Source: Candidatus Gottesmanbacteria bacterium
GTDB lineage: Bacteria; Patescibacteriota; Microgenomatia; JACPZF01
Direction of reading: 5' to 3'
DNA: 53,651 nucleotides
Assembly: GCA_016195615.1 (NCBI GenBank)
Contig: JACPZF010000015.1
Span: 1 to 53,651 of the forward strand
Shown here piece by piece: positions 30,179 through 39,451 of this stretch. The translations under genes and the position numbers were made by a program. Under the pieces are notes generated by a model. The model made no database searches. It saw nothing but the letters and a program-made list of their open reading frames with translations, and was not told where the DNA came from. Positions within the stretch are counted from its first letter, which is position 1; each line of letters opens with the position of its first letter.

Positions 30179-32023
30179 TCATTTTCCAATGACGGCGATG
30201 ACAAAAGGCGCGATTAAAAGAGCAACGATTTGCACGATTTTCATCATCGGATTAAGAGCCGGACCGGCAGTATCTTTTAACGGGTCGCCAACGGTATCAC
30301 CGACGACTGCTGCTTTGTGAGTATCGCTGCCTTTGCCGCCATAGTTGCCATCCTCGATGTATTTTTTGGCGTTATCCCAGGCTCCTCCTGCCGTACACAT
30401 ATACAAAGCCAGAGCTAATCCTGAAACCACGACGCCGGCGAGGAATCCTCCCAAGCTTTCCGCACCTAAAAATCCGACCAAAACTGGGGCGCCGACGACA
30501 ATTATAGCTGGAATAATAAGTTCTCTTTGGGCGGCTGCGGTAACGATTGCGACCGCTTTAGAATAATCAGGCAGAGTTTTGCCTTCCATAATACCTTTAA
30601 TTTCTTTAAATTGACGTCTCACTTCTTGGACTACTTCAAAAGCAGCCTTGCCCACGGAGCCAATAAGCCTCGAGCCAAATAAATATGGTAGACCAGTTCC
30701 AATTAAAAGGCCGGCAAAAACTTTAGGATTGGCGATGTCAATTGATTTTAAACCCGTGACTTCAAAATAAGTGGCAAAGAGCGAACTAGCAGCCACGGCG
30801 GCGCTACCAACAGCAAATCCTTTGGTTAACGCCTTCGTAGTATTGCCGACAGCGTCCAGGCTTTCCGTAACCGCTGCCGCCTTGCCAGGGACGTTGGCCA
30901 TTTGAACCATGCCTTGGGCGTTATCCGAAATCGGACCGAAAGTATCTAGAGACATAATAATACCTGTCGTTGCCAGCATACCCATACCGGCAAGGGAAAT
31001 TCCATAAAAACCCAAAAACCAATAACCGACAAAGATCGTCGCGGTAACAATTAGGATATTAAAAAAGGTTGCTTCCATGCCAATAGCAATGCCGCTAATG
31101 ATCGTAGTTCCCGCCCCGGTTTTAGACGCGGTGGCAATTTGCATCACGGGCTTTTCTCCGGGTCCGGTGTAATACTTGGTAAGAAATAATATTACCAGCA
31201 TGGAAATAATACCAGCCACAGCGGCAAACCCGGCTCGTGGTTCGTTTAAAAGAAAAATCGCCAGTGCCATAAAAATTACCATCGCCGAAATGGCCGAAAT
31301 AATAAAGCCGCGAATTAAAGGTAAAAGAGGATTCTCTTTTTCGTTTTTTGCTTTAACAAAAAAGGTTCCGAGTATGGAAGTTACAATAGCTGCAGCCCGT
31401 GCTAAAAGGGGAAAAACTACGCCTTTTAAGCCAAACATCGCGCCTCCTAGGATCATGGAAGCTACAACCCGCATAAAAAGGGTTAATAATGCCGCCCCAA
31501 AACCATAACCGACCAAAACGTCAGTCGCGTGCTTCGCGACTAGATCAGCCCCTTGCGCAATATAGGAAAAATAAGCCCACATATAAATAAGGGAAACGCC
31601 GAAAAGTCCAAGACCGACCACAAGCATGCCGTTTACGGTTCCGGCGCCAAAGGCAATTTTAAGAGCAGGATTTAAACCATATTGAGCGTTATTGGCAGTT
31701 CGCACATTGGCGCGGACAGCAATCCACATGCCAAAAAAGCCGATCAAAGCACTACCTACTCCTCCGAGGACAAAAGCAACTGCTGTACCAGTTCCAAGGG
31801 TAAAATTTATTAAAACGCTTAAAACCAGCATGATAGGAATCACGACTCGAAATTGTTTTTTAATATAAGTCATCGCGCCCTCGCGGATTGCTTTGGCAAT
31901 CGCTTGCAATTTCGGACTGCCCTCTTCTTCTTTAAGTACTTGTCTTGTTAAATAATAACCATAGCCGATGGCTAAAAGAGCTGTTAATGGAGCTACAAAT
32001 AGTGCTATAAGTTGAATATCCAT
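30179..32023 (-). CDS. hppA: Membrane-bound proton-translocating pyrophosphatase lacking the first PPi-binding loop
   Basis: 614 residues, about 15 membrane helices. Retained motifs: DTFGPISDNAQGM near 395, LDAVGNTTKALTKGFA (the Lys suggests the K+-independent type), and GGAWDNAKKYIEDG plus GSDTHKAAVVGDTVGDPLKDTAGP near the end. Missing is the loop with DVGADLVGKVE and [21 protein letters not shown], about 60 residues: LFMRV (residue 186) joins directly to VASMILGGAM. That loop binds pyrophosphate and magnesium, so pumping activity is doubtful. Lies between gyrB and gyrA. Ribosome site AAAGGA precedes the ATG. Confidence 0.93.
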   Translation of the reverse strand: MDIQLIALFVAPLTALLAIGYGYYLTRQVLKEEEGSPKLQAIAKAIREGAMTYIKKQFRVVIPIMLVLSVLINFTLGTGTAVAFVLGGVGSALIGFFGMWIAVRANVRTANNAQYGLNPALKIAFGAGTVNGMLVVGLGLFGVSLIYMWAYFSYIAQGADLVAKHATDVLVGYGFGAALLTLFMRVVASMILGGAMFGLKGVVFPLLARAAAIVTSILGTFFVKAKNEKENPLLPLIRGFIISAISAMVIFMALAIFLLNEPRAGFAAVAGIISMLVILFLTKYYTGPGEKPVMQIATASKTGAGTTIISGIAIGMEATFFNILIVTATIFVGYWFLGFYGISLAGMGMLATTGIIMSLDTFGPISDNAQGMVQMANVPGKAAAVTESLDAVGNTTKALTKGFAVGSAAVAASSLFATYFEVTGLKSIDIANPKVFAGLLIGTGLPYLFGSRLIGSVGKAAFEVVQEVRRQFKEIKGIMEGKTLPDYSKAVAIVTAAAQRELIIPAIIVVGAPVLVGFLGAESLGGFLAGVVVSGLALALYMCTAGGAWDNAKKYIEDGNYGGKGSDTHKAAVVGDTVGDPLKDTAGPALNPMMKIVQIVALLIAPFVIAVIGK

Positions 32024-32032
32024 ATATCCTTT

Positions 32033-32072
32033 CTAAGTCACCTAAGTCTCTTAAGTTACCTAAGTTACTTAA
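32033..32072. repeat. CTAAGTYACCTAAGT tandem repeat between gyrB and hppA
   Basis: Four imperfect units of a ten- to eleven-base motif (CTAAGTCAC, CTAAGTCTC, TTAAGTTAC, CTAAGTTAC). The same motif in the other orientation encodes an insert in tgt (16180-16213) and appears before gyrB (34041-34052). Confidence 0.75.
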
Positions 32073-34037
32073 CTAAATATCTAGGTTGGCAGTTTTGGCA
32101 TGGGTTTGAATGAACCGTTTCCTCGGCGGCACCTCATCACCCATTAACATATTAAACACTTCGTCGGCTTTTTGGGCATCGGCAATGGAAACCTGTTTGA
32201 GCGTGCGATTGACGGGATTCATCGTCGTGTCCCAAAGTTGATCCGGATTCATTTCACCAAGACCTTTGTAACGCTGGAGTAGCGGTCCTTGTTTGCCTCC
32301 CGCGGCCAAGATTTTTTTTAAAAAAGCGTCTTTTTCTTCTTCGCTATAGGCATAAAAAACCTCTTTGCCAGCCTGAATTTTATATAAAGGGGGCAGAGCG
32401 ATATAAAGATAATTGCCTTCAAAAACAATGGGAAGATGCCGAAAAAAGAAAGTTAAAAGCAAAGTGGTGATATGCTGGCCGTCAACGTCGGCATCGCACA
32501 TGATGATAATGCGGTGATAACGAAGTTTCTCGGAATTTAAAGTTTCTCCAATTCCCATTCCCAGAGCGATAATTAAATCTTTTAATTCTTCAAATTCAAT
32601 AATTTTATCAAGCCTGGCTCTTTCCGTATTTAAAATTTTACCACCAAGCGGTAAGATGGCTTGAAATTTACGATCTCTTCCCTGCTTGGCACTGCCTCCC
32701 GCACTGTCGCCTTCGACGATGTATAATTCCGATTCGCTCGGATCCTTAGATTGACAATCCGCTAATTTCCCCGGTAGGGTTGATCCTTCCAAAGCGCCTT
32801 TTCTCAAAACCAAGTCTTTGGCCGCCTTGGCGGCTAATCTGGCTTTGGCAGCGAGAGCCACTTTTTCTAAAATGCGCCGGGCGTCGCTGGGGTTTTCCTC
32901 AAAATACATATCCAGGCCTTCTTTAGTTACCGATTGCGCAAAAGGCAAAACTTCGGCGTTGCCCAGTTTGGTTTTGGTCTGGCCTTCAAATTGGACTTTA
33001 TCACCAGGCATCTTCACGAAAACAACTGCGGTTAAGCCTTCCCTAGTATCTTCTCCGGTAATCGCCTCATCGCCATTTTTGAAGGCGCCGATTTTTTTAC
33101 CGTAATCATTTAAAGATCTCGTGAGCGCCATGCGAAAACCGGTTAAATGCGATCCGCCTTCCGTGGTGTTTATCACATTGACAAAAGATTCCACGATTTC
33201 CGAAAAACCGTCGTTATATTGAAGCGCAATTTCCAAAAGCAGATTCTCGTTTTCGCGGCTTATATATATAGGTTTAGTCAAAGTGACTTTGTTTTTATTG
33301 AGCTGCTCAACGAGAGAAGAAATTCCGCCCTCAAAATAAAAGTGGGACTCTTCACCGCTTTTTTGGTTAAGAAGATGAAATTTTATGCCGGCGACTAAGT
33401 AGGCGCGTTCGCGGAGTGATCTTTTAATGGTTTCGTAGTCAACTCCGATGCCTGTCGTGAAAATTTCTGCATCTGGTAGAAAGTACGTAGTCGTACCAGA
33501 CAATAGATGATCGACGGTAGAAGCTGGATCGATCTTCGATCTTCTACCATCTACCTTCTTTTCTATTAAGGCGGTGGTTGGTTTTCCTCTTTTATACTCT
33601 TGCCGGAAAACTTTCCCGTCTCTTCTTACCTCCACCCGCATCCAGTTGGAGAGAGCATTGACAACCGAAGCGCCAACGCCGTGAAGGCCGCCGGAAACTT
33701 TGTAGGCTCGCGAATCAAACTTGCCTCCGGCGTGAAGTTTAGTCATCACAATTTCCAAAGCGCTTTTTTTGAACTTGGGCATCATATCGACGGGGATGCC
33801 GCGGCCGTCGTCTGTTACTTCGAGCGAATCATCAGCATGAATTGTGACCCAAACGTTTTTAGCAAATCCCGCCAACGCTTCGTCGACAGAGTTATCGATA
33901 ATTTCTGTAATTAAATGGTGCAGTCCTTTACTATCGGTAGAACCAATATACATCGCGGGGCGCTTACGGACTGGCTCTAAGCCTTCGAGAACCTGGATCT
34001 GTTTAGCGCTGTAATCAGCTGATTTTTTAGTTGTCAT
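32073..34037 (-). CDS. gyrB: DNA gyrase subunit B
   Basis: 654 residues. GHKL ATPase domain (YIGSTDSKGLHH, DNSVDEALAG, VTDDGRGIPV, GGLHGVGASVVNALS), transducer, TOPRIM (VEGDSAGGSAKQGRDR, CDADVDGQHI) and the C-terminal QRYKGLGEMNPDQLW are all complete. Residues about 160-178 (DGRRSKIDPASTVDHLL) are an extra loop encoded by an imperfect GATCGAAGATCGATC and GGTAGAAG tract. Supplies ATP-driven supercoiling together with GyrA; since the local GyrA lacks its tyrosine, a different partner may be needed. Confidence 0.97.
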   Translation of the reverse strand: MTTKKSADYSAKQIQVLEGLEPVRKRPAMYIGSTDSKGLHHLITEIIDNSVDEALAGFAKNVWVTIHADDSLEVTDDGRGIPVDMMPKFKKSALEIVMTKLHAGGKFDSRAYKVSGGLHGVGASVVNALSNWMRVEVRRDGKVFRQEYKRGKPTTALIEKKVDGRRSKIDPASTVDHLLSGTTTYFLPDAEIFTTGIGVDYETIKRSLRERAYLVAGIKFHLLNQKSGEESHFYFEGGISSLVEQLNKNKVTLTKPIYISRENENLLLEIALQYNDGFSEIVESFVNVINTTEGGSHLTGFRMALTRSLNDYGKKIGAFKNGDEAITGEDTREGLTAVVFVKMPGDKVQFEGQTKTKLGNAEVLPFAQSVTKEGLDMYFEENPSDARRILEKVALAAKARLAAKAAKDLVLRKGALEGSTLPGKLADCQSKDPSESELYIVEGDSAGGSAKQGRDRKFQAILPLGGKILNTERARLDKIIEFEELKDLIIALGMGIGETLNSEKLRYHRIIIMCDADVDGQHITTLLLTFFFRHLPIVFEGNYLYIALPPLYKIQAGKEVFYAYSEEEKDAFLKKILAAGGKQGPLLQRYKGLGEMNPDQLWDTTMNPVNRTLKQVSIADAQKADEVFNMLMGDEVPPRKRFIQTHAKTANLDI

Positions 34038-34062
34038 ATTTTAGGTGACTTAAAATTTAAGC

Positions 34063-34089
34063 AAAAAAAGGAGCAAAATTACTCTGCTC
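34063..34089 (-). terminator. Rho-independent terminator after holB
   Basis: On the minus strand GAGCA, nine-base loop, TGCTC, C, then seven T. It separates the short holB gene from gyrB. Confidence 0.7.
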
Positions 34090-34100
34090 TTTAGGCTATT

Positions 34101-34787
34101 TTAGCACGAAAGAAATAAATTTTCCAGAGCGAAACGAGGGTTAATGTTGGCGTCAAGATATCTACGAAAAAATATCACCAGGTGTAAAAATTTTACCAAC
34201 TTAGGCTGGGGTTTTTCTTTCAAAAGTTTTTGCCCCACCAAAGAAATTTTGGCTAAAGATGCCTCGGCGCTATTTTTATCCTTGCCAAAAACTTCGGCCC
34301 ACAGAAATTTTTGACCGACATCGCCGTTTAAAATCAAATCTAAAGCCAGCGTCATTTTCTTTTCTTCTTCATTACTTAGTTCGACGTCAACTTTTGCGGG
34401 AAGACTAATAACTTGGCATCTTGATAAAACCGTCGGCAACAAGGCGCTTTTTTTCTCGACTATAAGAATAATCAAACAAAAGACAGGCGGTTCCTCCAAA
34501 GTCTTAAGAAAAGCATTTTGAGCTTGGATAGTTAAACGGTCGGCATTTTCAATCAGGACAATTTTAAGAGGGTACGAATAAGGTTTGAGATGAATCTGAT
34601 ATTCAATTTCCCTTACCTCGGCAATTCCCAAGGAAATAAGAGGTGAAAAAAGAAAAAAATCAGGATGATTCTTAAGAGTTTCCCAGGGCTTATCTTTGGT
34701 CAAATTTAAAACTTTGTAGATTAAATCTTTAGCTAAACTTAGTCTTTCTTCACTTTTGCCGCCGGCAATAATTTTTGCCTGAATCAT
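34101..34787 (-). CDS. DNA polymerase III delta'-like clamp-loader subunit
   Basis: 228 residues, short for the family. No Walker A, as in delta'. Recognised by HPDFFLFSP, the sensor region VREIEYQIHLKPYSYPLKIV, IENADRLTIQAQNAFLKTLEEPP and LSRCQVISLP. It should be part of the complex that loads the sliding clamp. A TATAAT box (34796-34801) lies eight bases before the ATG and overlaps the -35 of the divergent pilB promoter, so the two may interfere. Confidence 0.85.
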   Translation of the reverse strand: MIQAKIIAGGKSEERLSLAKDLIYKVLNLTKDKPWETLKNHPDFFLFSPLISLGIAEVREIEYQIHLKPYSYPLKIVLIENADRLTIQAQNAFLKTLEEPPVFCLIILIVEKKSALLPTVLSRCQVISLPAKVDVELSNEEEKKMTLALDLILNGDVGQKFLWAEVFGKDKNSAEASLAKISLVGQKLLKEKPQPKLVKFLHLVIFFRRYLDANINPRFALENLFLSC

Positions 34788-34790
34788 ACA

Positions 34791-34820
34791 TTGACATTAT
34801 ATCTAATTTACCTCTAAGAT
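34791..34820 (+). promoter_or_regulatory. pilB promoter overlapping the divergent holB -10 box
   Basis: Plus strand TTGACA (34791-34796), 18 bases, TAAGAT (34815-34820), then seven bases to the GTG at 34828. On the minus strand TATAAT spans 34796-34801 for holB. Confidence 0.6.
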
Positions 34821-34827
34821 AATACTA

Positions 34828-36549
34828 GTGAAAAACGACAATAATGATCTTGCTAGAGTGCTTTTGTCGCAAAAGCTTCTTTCCCCCGAGCAAGCGGATT
34901 TAGTTCGTCTGGAAAGTGTTAATAAAGGCCAAAGAATTGAAGAGGTCATCAGGGCCCATAATTTTGTCGCGGAAGAACAACTAGCCAAAGCTAAAGCTGA
35001 GATTTTAGGCGTTTCCTACGTTTCTTTGGCGGCCAAAGGCATTTCCCCTGATATTTTAAATTACATTCCCGAACCAGTTGCCAGACGCTACATGGTATTG
35101 CCCTTTTCTTTTGACCAAAAAACGAGAATTCTTTCGGTAGCGATGAAAGATCCGGTGGACATTTCCGCCATTGAATTTCTAGAAAGCAAATCCGGTCTAG
35201 CCATCGAACCGTATCTGGCCCTAGAAAGCGAGCTTTCGCAAAAGATCGAAGAAGAATATTCCCAAAGTCTAACTTCGGAAGTCACGCAGGCATTAAATGA
35301 ATCAACTATTTCTACTAAAACCGAAGAAGATACCTCTAAATCCCTAGCCCAGACGATCACCGAAGCACCGATTGCCAAAATCGTTTCCACGATATTAGAT
35401 TACGCCGTCAAATCGCGCGCGTCAGATGTTCACATCGAACCCCAAGAAGAAAGAACCAGGGTGCGCTATCGTATCGACGGCATTTTGCACGAAAGATTGG
35501 CCTTGCCGAAAAAGGTCCACGACGCGGTCAGTTCCCGCATCAAAATTCTCGCCGACATGAAAATCGACGAGAGAAGAATTCCCCAGGATGGCCGTTTTTC
35601 CTTCTCCAGCGGTGATCAGGAGGTGGATTTGCGCGTTTCCTCGCTTCCTACCGTTTATGGTGAAAAAATTGTCATGCGGCTTCTGAAAAAAAGCGGCGGC
35701 GTTCCAACCTTGCCTGAACTTGGCTTAAGAGGAACGGCGCTAAAAAACCTGGAAAACGCCACACTTCGGCCCCACGGTATTATTTTAATTACCGGACCAA
35801 CCGGATCGGGAAAAACTACGACTCTCTACTCGATTTTAACCAAATTAAATACGGCGAAAGTCAACATCGTGACTTTGGAGGATCCGGTTGAATATCAAAT
35901 CGGTGGGGTTAATCAGGTCCAAATAAATCCGGCTGCCGGGTTAACTTTTGCTTCTGGGCTGCGTTCCTTTTTGCGTCAAGACCCTAACATTATTATGGTC
36001 GGTGAGATTCGGGACACAGAAACAACTGATTTGGCTATTCAGGCGGCCTTAACAGGGCACTTAGTATTTTCTACTCTTCATACCAACAACGCTTCCGGAG
36101 CTTTGCCCAGGCTTTTGGATATGCATGCAGAGCCTTATTTAGTCGCCTCGGCTCTTAACGCCGTGGTGGGTCAACGCGTAGTCCGACGGATTTGTAATTT
36201 TTGTAAAGAAGAATACGAACCGCCGGAGCCAATTGTCAGCGATCTAAAATTAGTCCTTGGTAAATTATTTCCTGACTCAGCGCAGCAAAAAACTAGCAAA
36301 CTTGTTCTCTATAAAGGTAAAGGCTGCGATGAATGCAGCGCTACCGGGTATCAAGGCCGAATTGGAGTTTATGAAGTATTGCCGATAGACGAAAAAGTGG
36401 GCAGATTGGTATTAGAGCACGCTTCGACCGGCGACATTGAAGCCAAAGCGATCGAGGAGGGTATGATTACGATGAAACAAGATGGGTATTTAAAAATTAT
36501 TGAAGGCATTACGACCGTGGAAGAAGTACTGCGGGTGGCGCAGGATTAA
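34828..36549 (+). CDS. pilB: Type IV pilus assembly ATPase PilB (GspE family)
   Basis: 573 residues starting at GTG. An N-terminal MshEN-like domain (LLSQKLLSPEQADLVRLESV; IEFLESKSGLAIEPYLA) precedes the ATPase core: Walker A GPTGSGKTTTLYS near 322, the Asp box EDPVEYQ, Walker B IMVGEIRD, the His box STLHTNNASGALPRL, and the tetra-cysteine zinc site CNFC...CDEC near 456-502. It drives pilus extension from the inner face of the membrane. First gene of the pilus locus. Confidence 0.96.
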   Translation: MKNDNNDLARVLLSQKLLSPEQADLVRLESVNKGQRIEEVIRAHNFVAEEQLAKAKAEILGVSYVSLAAKGISPDILNYIPEPVARRYMVLPFSFDQKTRILSVAMKDPVDISAIEFLESKSGLAIEPYLALESELSQKIEEEYSQSLTSEVTQALNESTISTKTEEDTSKSLAQTITEAPIAKIVSTILDYAVKSRASDVHIEPQEERTRVRYRIDGILHERLALPKKVHDAVSSRIKILADMKIDERRIPQDGRFSFSSGDQEVDLRVSSLPTVYGEKIVMRLLKKSGGVPTLPELGLRGTALKNLENATLRPHGIILITGPTGSGKTTTLYSILTKLNTAKVNIVTLEDPVEYQIGGVNQVQINPAAGLTFASGLRSFLRQDPNIIMVGEIRDTETTDLAIQAALTGHLVFSTLHTNNASGALPRLLDMHAEPYLVASALNAVVGQRVVRRICNFCKEEYEPPEPIVSDLKLVLGKLFPDSAQQKTSKLVLYKGKGCDECSATGYQGRIGVYEVLPIDEKVGRLVLEHASTGDIEAKAIEEGMITMKQDGYLKIIEGITTVEEVLRVAQD

Positions 36550-36590
36550 AAAAATTTTAAGTTTTTAATTCTTAATTTTTAATAAAATCT

Positions 36591-37652
36591 ATGGAACTTG
36601 CAACTTTATTACAAACCATCCTAACTGCGCGGGGTTCGGATCTACATTTATTGGCTAACCTCTTGCCGATGATTAGAGTTGATGGCGATCTAAGCCCCAT
36701 TGCGGGCCAAAACATGATCAGTGCCGACGATGTTAAGACGCTTTTGTTTTCCATTATGAGCGAGGAGCAAAAAGAATTATTTTTAGCTAATAAAGAGATT
36801 GATTTCTCCTATGCTTTTTCCGATGCGGCGCGGTTTCGCGTCAATGTTTATTGCCAAAAAGGGACTTTTGGAGCCGCTTTCCGTCTAATTCCCATGAAGA
36901 TACCATCGCTTACTGATATTAATTTGCCAGATATTACCCATGTCTTTGCCAGCTTAAAGCAGGGATTTATTCTCGTTACCGGGCCGACAGGACACGGCAA
37001 ATCTACTACTCTCGCCGCGATTATTAACGAAATCAACCGAACTAGAAGAACGCATATTGTAACAATTGAAGACCCGATTGAATATATTTTTAAACCCGAG
37101 TTAAGTATTATTTCTCAGCGCGAAATGCATCTCGATACCCATTCTTGGGATCTGGCGCTAAGGAGTGTTTTACGTGAAGATCCTGATGTGGTACTGGTTG
37201 GCGAGATGAGAGATCTCGAAACCATTCGCGCGGCGATGACGGTTGCCGAAACCGGCCATTTAGTTTTAGCAAGCCTGCATACTAACAGTGCGAGTCAGAC
37301 CATCGATCGTATCGTGGGGGTATTTCCAGAAGAGGAACAACAGCAAGTCAGATTGCAACTAGCGAGTACGTTGGAAGGAATAATTTCGCAAAGACTTATT
37401 CCTTTAGTAAGCGGCGGTCGCATCCCGGCGGTGGAAATCTTAACCGCTACGGCAGCGATTAAAACCGTCATTCGCGAGGGGAAAAATCATCTCATCGACA
37501 ACATCATTCAGACTTCGGCGGAATCGGGGATGATTTCTCTAGACAAATCGCTGGCGAGATTAGTACTTAACAATAAAGTTAGTAAAGATGTCGCCATGGC
37601 TTATTCTCTGCACCCCGAAGATTTTGTCAGCATCTTAAGAGAAAAGAAATAA
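36591..37652 (+). CDS. pilT: Type IV pilus retraction ATPase PilT
   Basis: 353 residues. N-terminal RGSDLHLLANLLPMIRVDG, Walker A GPTGHGKSTTLAAI near 131, TIEDPIEY, VLVGEMRD, ASLHTNSASQTIDRI and a C-terminal SLDKSLARLV region. The AIRNLIRE-type segment reads AIKTVIREGK. It powers pilus retraction, twitching or DNA uptake. It follows pilB by 41 bases of AT-rich repeat-like sequence with no ribosome site. Confidence 0.95.
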   Translation: MELATLLQTILTARGSDLHLLANLLPMIRVDGDLSPIAGQNMISADDVKTLLFSIMSEEQKELFLANKEIDFSYAFSDAARFRVNVYCQKGTFGAAFRLIPMKIPSLTDINLPDITHVFASLKQGFILVTGPTGHGKSTTLAAIINEINRTRRTHIVTIEDPIEYIFKPELSIISQREMHLDTHSWDLALRSVLREDPDVVLVGEMRDLETIRAAMTVAETGHLVLASLHTNSASQTIDRIVGVFPEEEQQQVRLQLASTLEGIISQRLIPLVSGGRIPAVEILTATAAIKTVIREGKNHLIDNIIQTSAESGMISLDKSLARLVLNNKVSKDVAMAYSLHPEDFVSILREKK

Positions 37653-37655
37653 ATT

Positions 37656-38861
37656 ATGCCCATTTATCGATACAAAGTACGAGACCACGGGAGTAAAACG
37701 TTGCAAGGAAACATCGAAGCTAAAGACCCTCGGGTGGCGGCGGTGCTACTTCGCGAGCGGGGGCTTTTTATCATTGATATCGGTCTGCCGACAAAATTTA
37801 GCGTCGAAACCGTCAAGAGATATTTAACCAAAGTTTCCTATGGTGATATTGCGACTATGACGAGGCAGTTTGCGACGCTTATTACTTCCGGACTGCCGAT
37901 AATTGACGCGTTGTCTCTGCTTGGCGACCAAATGCAAAACCCCATACTTTCCGCTACGGTCGAAGGCATTAAACACGAAGTTGAAGGCGGATCGAATTTA
38001 GCAACGGCCTTTGAAAAACATCCCAATATTTTTAACCGTTTGTACATCTCACTTTTAAGAACCGGTGAGACTTCGGGAATGTTGGATAAAGTCTTAAGTA
38101 AATTAGCTGACAACATGGAAAAACAACGCGAATTTAATTCCAAAGTTAAAAGCGCTTTGGTCTACCCCATCATTGTTATCGGCGGCATGGGCTTAGTCGC
38201 TTTAATTATGATGATTTTCGTCATTCCCAAACTCACGGCTTTATACAAGGATTTAAACGTCGTTTTGCCCCTGCCGACGCGGATTTTAATCGCTGTCTCC
38301 AATTTTATGATTGGTTTTTGGTGGTTAATGATTTTAGCCATTTTCGGTTTAGGATTTCTTTATTCGGCTTGGCGCAAAACCGATCAGGGGCGCCAAATCA
38401 CCGATAGGCTTAAATTAAAAGTCCCGATCCTGGGACCTATTACGCAAAAAGTAAATCTGGCCCAGATTTGCCGTACCCTTGGCCTTCTCGTTGGCGCCGG
38501 CATTCCCATTATCGACAGCATTAATATTGTGGCTACGGCAACCGATAATGTTTTAATGGAAAAAGCTTTAAATTTTGCTTCCAAACACGTGGAAAAAGGA
38601 TTCCCTTTGGCGCAATCAATTGAACAAAAAGAGGTCTTTCCGCCGATTGTGGCCCAAATGATCAGGGTGGGCGAAGAAACCGGTAAATTAGACGATTCTC
38701 TTCTTAAACTTTCCTACTATTTTGAGAGCGAAAGCGAAGAGTTAATCAAGGGCTTGACAACTGCATTGGAGCCACTTATCATGATTGTATTGGGAGTGGG
38801 AGTTGGCTTTTTAGTCATCTCCATCATTCTTCCCATTTATAAAATTACCAGCGCGATATAA
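37656..38861 (+). CDS. pilC: Type IV pilus inner-membrane platform protein PilC
   Basis: 401 residues with two GspF domains, each with TRQFATLITSGLPIIDALSLL-like and CRTLGLLVGAGIPIIDSINI motifs, and three membrane helices (near 165-190, 215-240, 370-395). GEETGKLDDSLLKLSYYFE is typical. It links the cytoplasmic ATPases to pilin assembly. Starts three bases after pilT, clearly one operon. Confidence 0.96.
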   Translation: MPIYRYKVRDHGSKTLQGNIEAKDPRVAAVLLRERGLFIIDIGLPTKFSVETVKRYLTKVSYGDIATMTRQFATLITSGLPIIDALSLLGDQMQNPILSATVEGIKHEVEGGSNLATAFEKHPNIFNRLYISLLRTGETSGMLDKVLSKLADNMEKQREFNSKVKSALVYPIIVIGGMGLVALIMMIFVIPKLTALYKDLNVVLPLPTRILIAVSNFMIGFWWLMILAIFGLGFLYSAWRKTDQGRQITDRLKLKVPILGPITQKVNLAQICRTLGLLVGAGIPIIDSINIVATATDNVLMEKALNFASKHVEKGFPLAQSIEQKEVFPPIVAQMIRVGEETGKLDDSLLKLSYYFESESEELIKGLTTALEPLIMIVLGVGVGFLVISIILPIYKITSAI

Positions 38862-38875
38862 GGAGGTTTAACAAT

Positions 38876-39451
38876 ATGAGGAAAGCCATCCAAAAAGGTT
38901 TTACGATGATCGAGCTTTTGGTGGTTATTGCGGTTATCGGCGTTATGGCCACCGCCGTTCTTTCAGCTATCAATCCTCTGGAACAAATCAATAAAGGCAA
39001 TGACACCGGTTTAAGATCAGATGCGGAGCAAGTCCTGGGTGCAGTAGATCGGTATTATTCATCATTAGCCTATTTCCCTTGGCAAAACGGGGCCAACGAT
39101 AACTTTGTCAACGTAGCCTGGCAAAACGTTATCGATCTAAATACTAATCGTTCGGCTTTAACCAATATGGAAAATACCCAGGAAATTAAACACGGATTTA
39201 CTCTCCGGCTGACAGATGTCAAGCGAACGCCGATTTATTTAATGTATGACAACAGTTCGGCTTCACCAACGATGTATGCTTGTTTTGTGCCCAAGTCAAA
39301 CTCGTTTTTGACAGAGGCATTTAATCGCTGCAAAGGTACAGCAGTTACGGCTGGGACGCCATTTGGAGCAACCGGCGAAGCATGTGCGGGGACTGTTGGA
39401 GCAAGTACAACTTGCAATACGACCAAAAACTGCTACGTTTGTCTGCCGTAA
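38876..39451 (+). CDS. Type IV prepilin, probable major pilin
   Basis: 191 residues. Class III leader MRKAIQKG, cleavage before FTMIELLVVIAVIGVMATAV, with Glu5 of the mature protein present. The C-terminal half holds four cysteines within the last 45 residues (CAGT, TTCNTT, NCYVCLP), likely disulfide-bonded. It has a strong AAGGAGG ribosome site, unlike most genes here, consistent with high expression. Its last 19 bases overlap the convergent Fic gene. Confidence 0.9.
   Translation: MRKAIQKGFTMIELLVVIAVIGVMATAVLSAINPLEQINKGNDTGLRSDAEQVLGAVDRYYSSLAYFPWQNGANDNFVNVAWQNVIDLNTNRSALTNMENTQEIKHGFTLRLTDVKRTPIYLMYDNSSASPTMYACFVPKSNSFLTEAFNRCKGTAVTAGTPFGATGEACAGTVGASTTCNTTKNCYVCLP

Noticed and set aside
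36850..37036. Prepilin peptidase PilD and PilM/N/O genes in the pilus locus
   Set aside because: Looked for but not found: no aspartic prepilin peptidase motif and no PilM/N/O-like proteins in the window, so these functions must be encoded elsewhere or be replaced.
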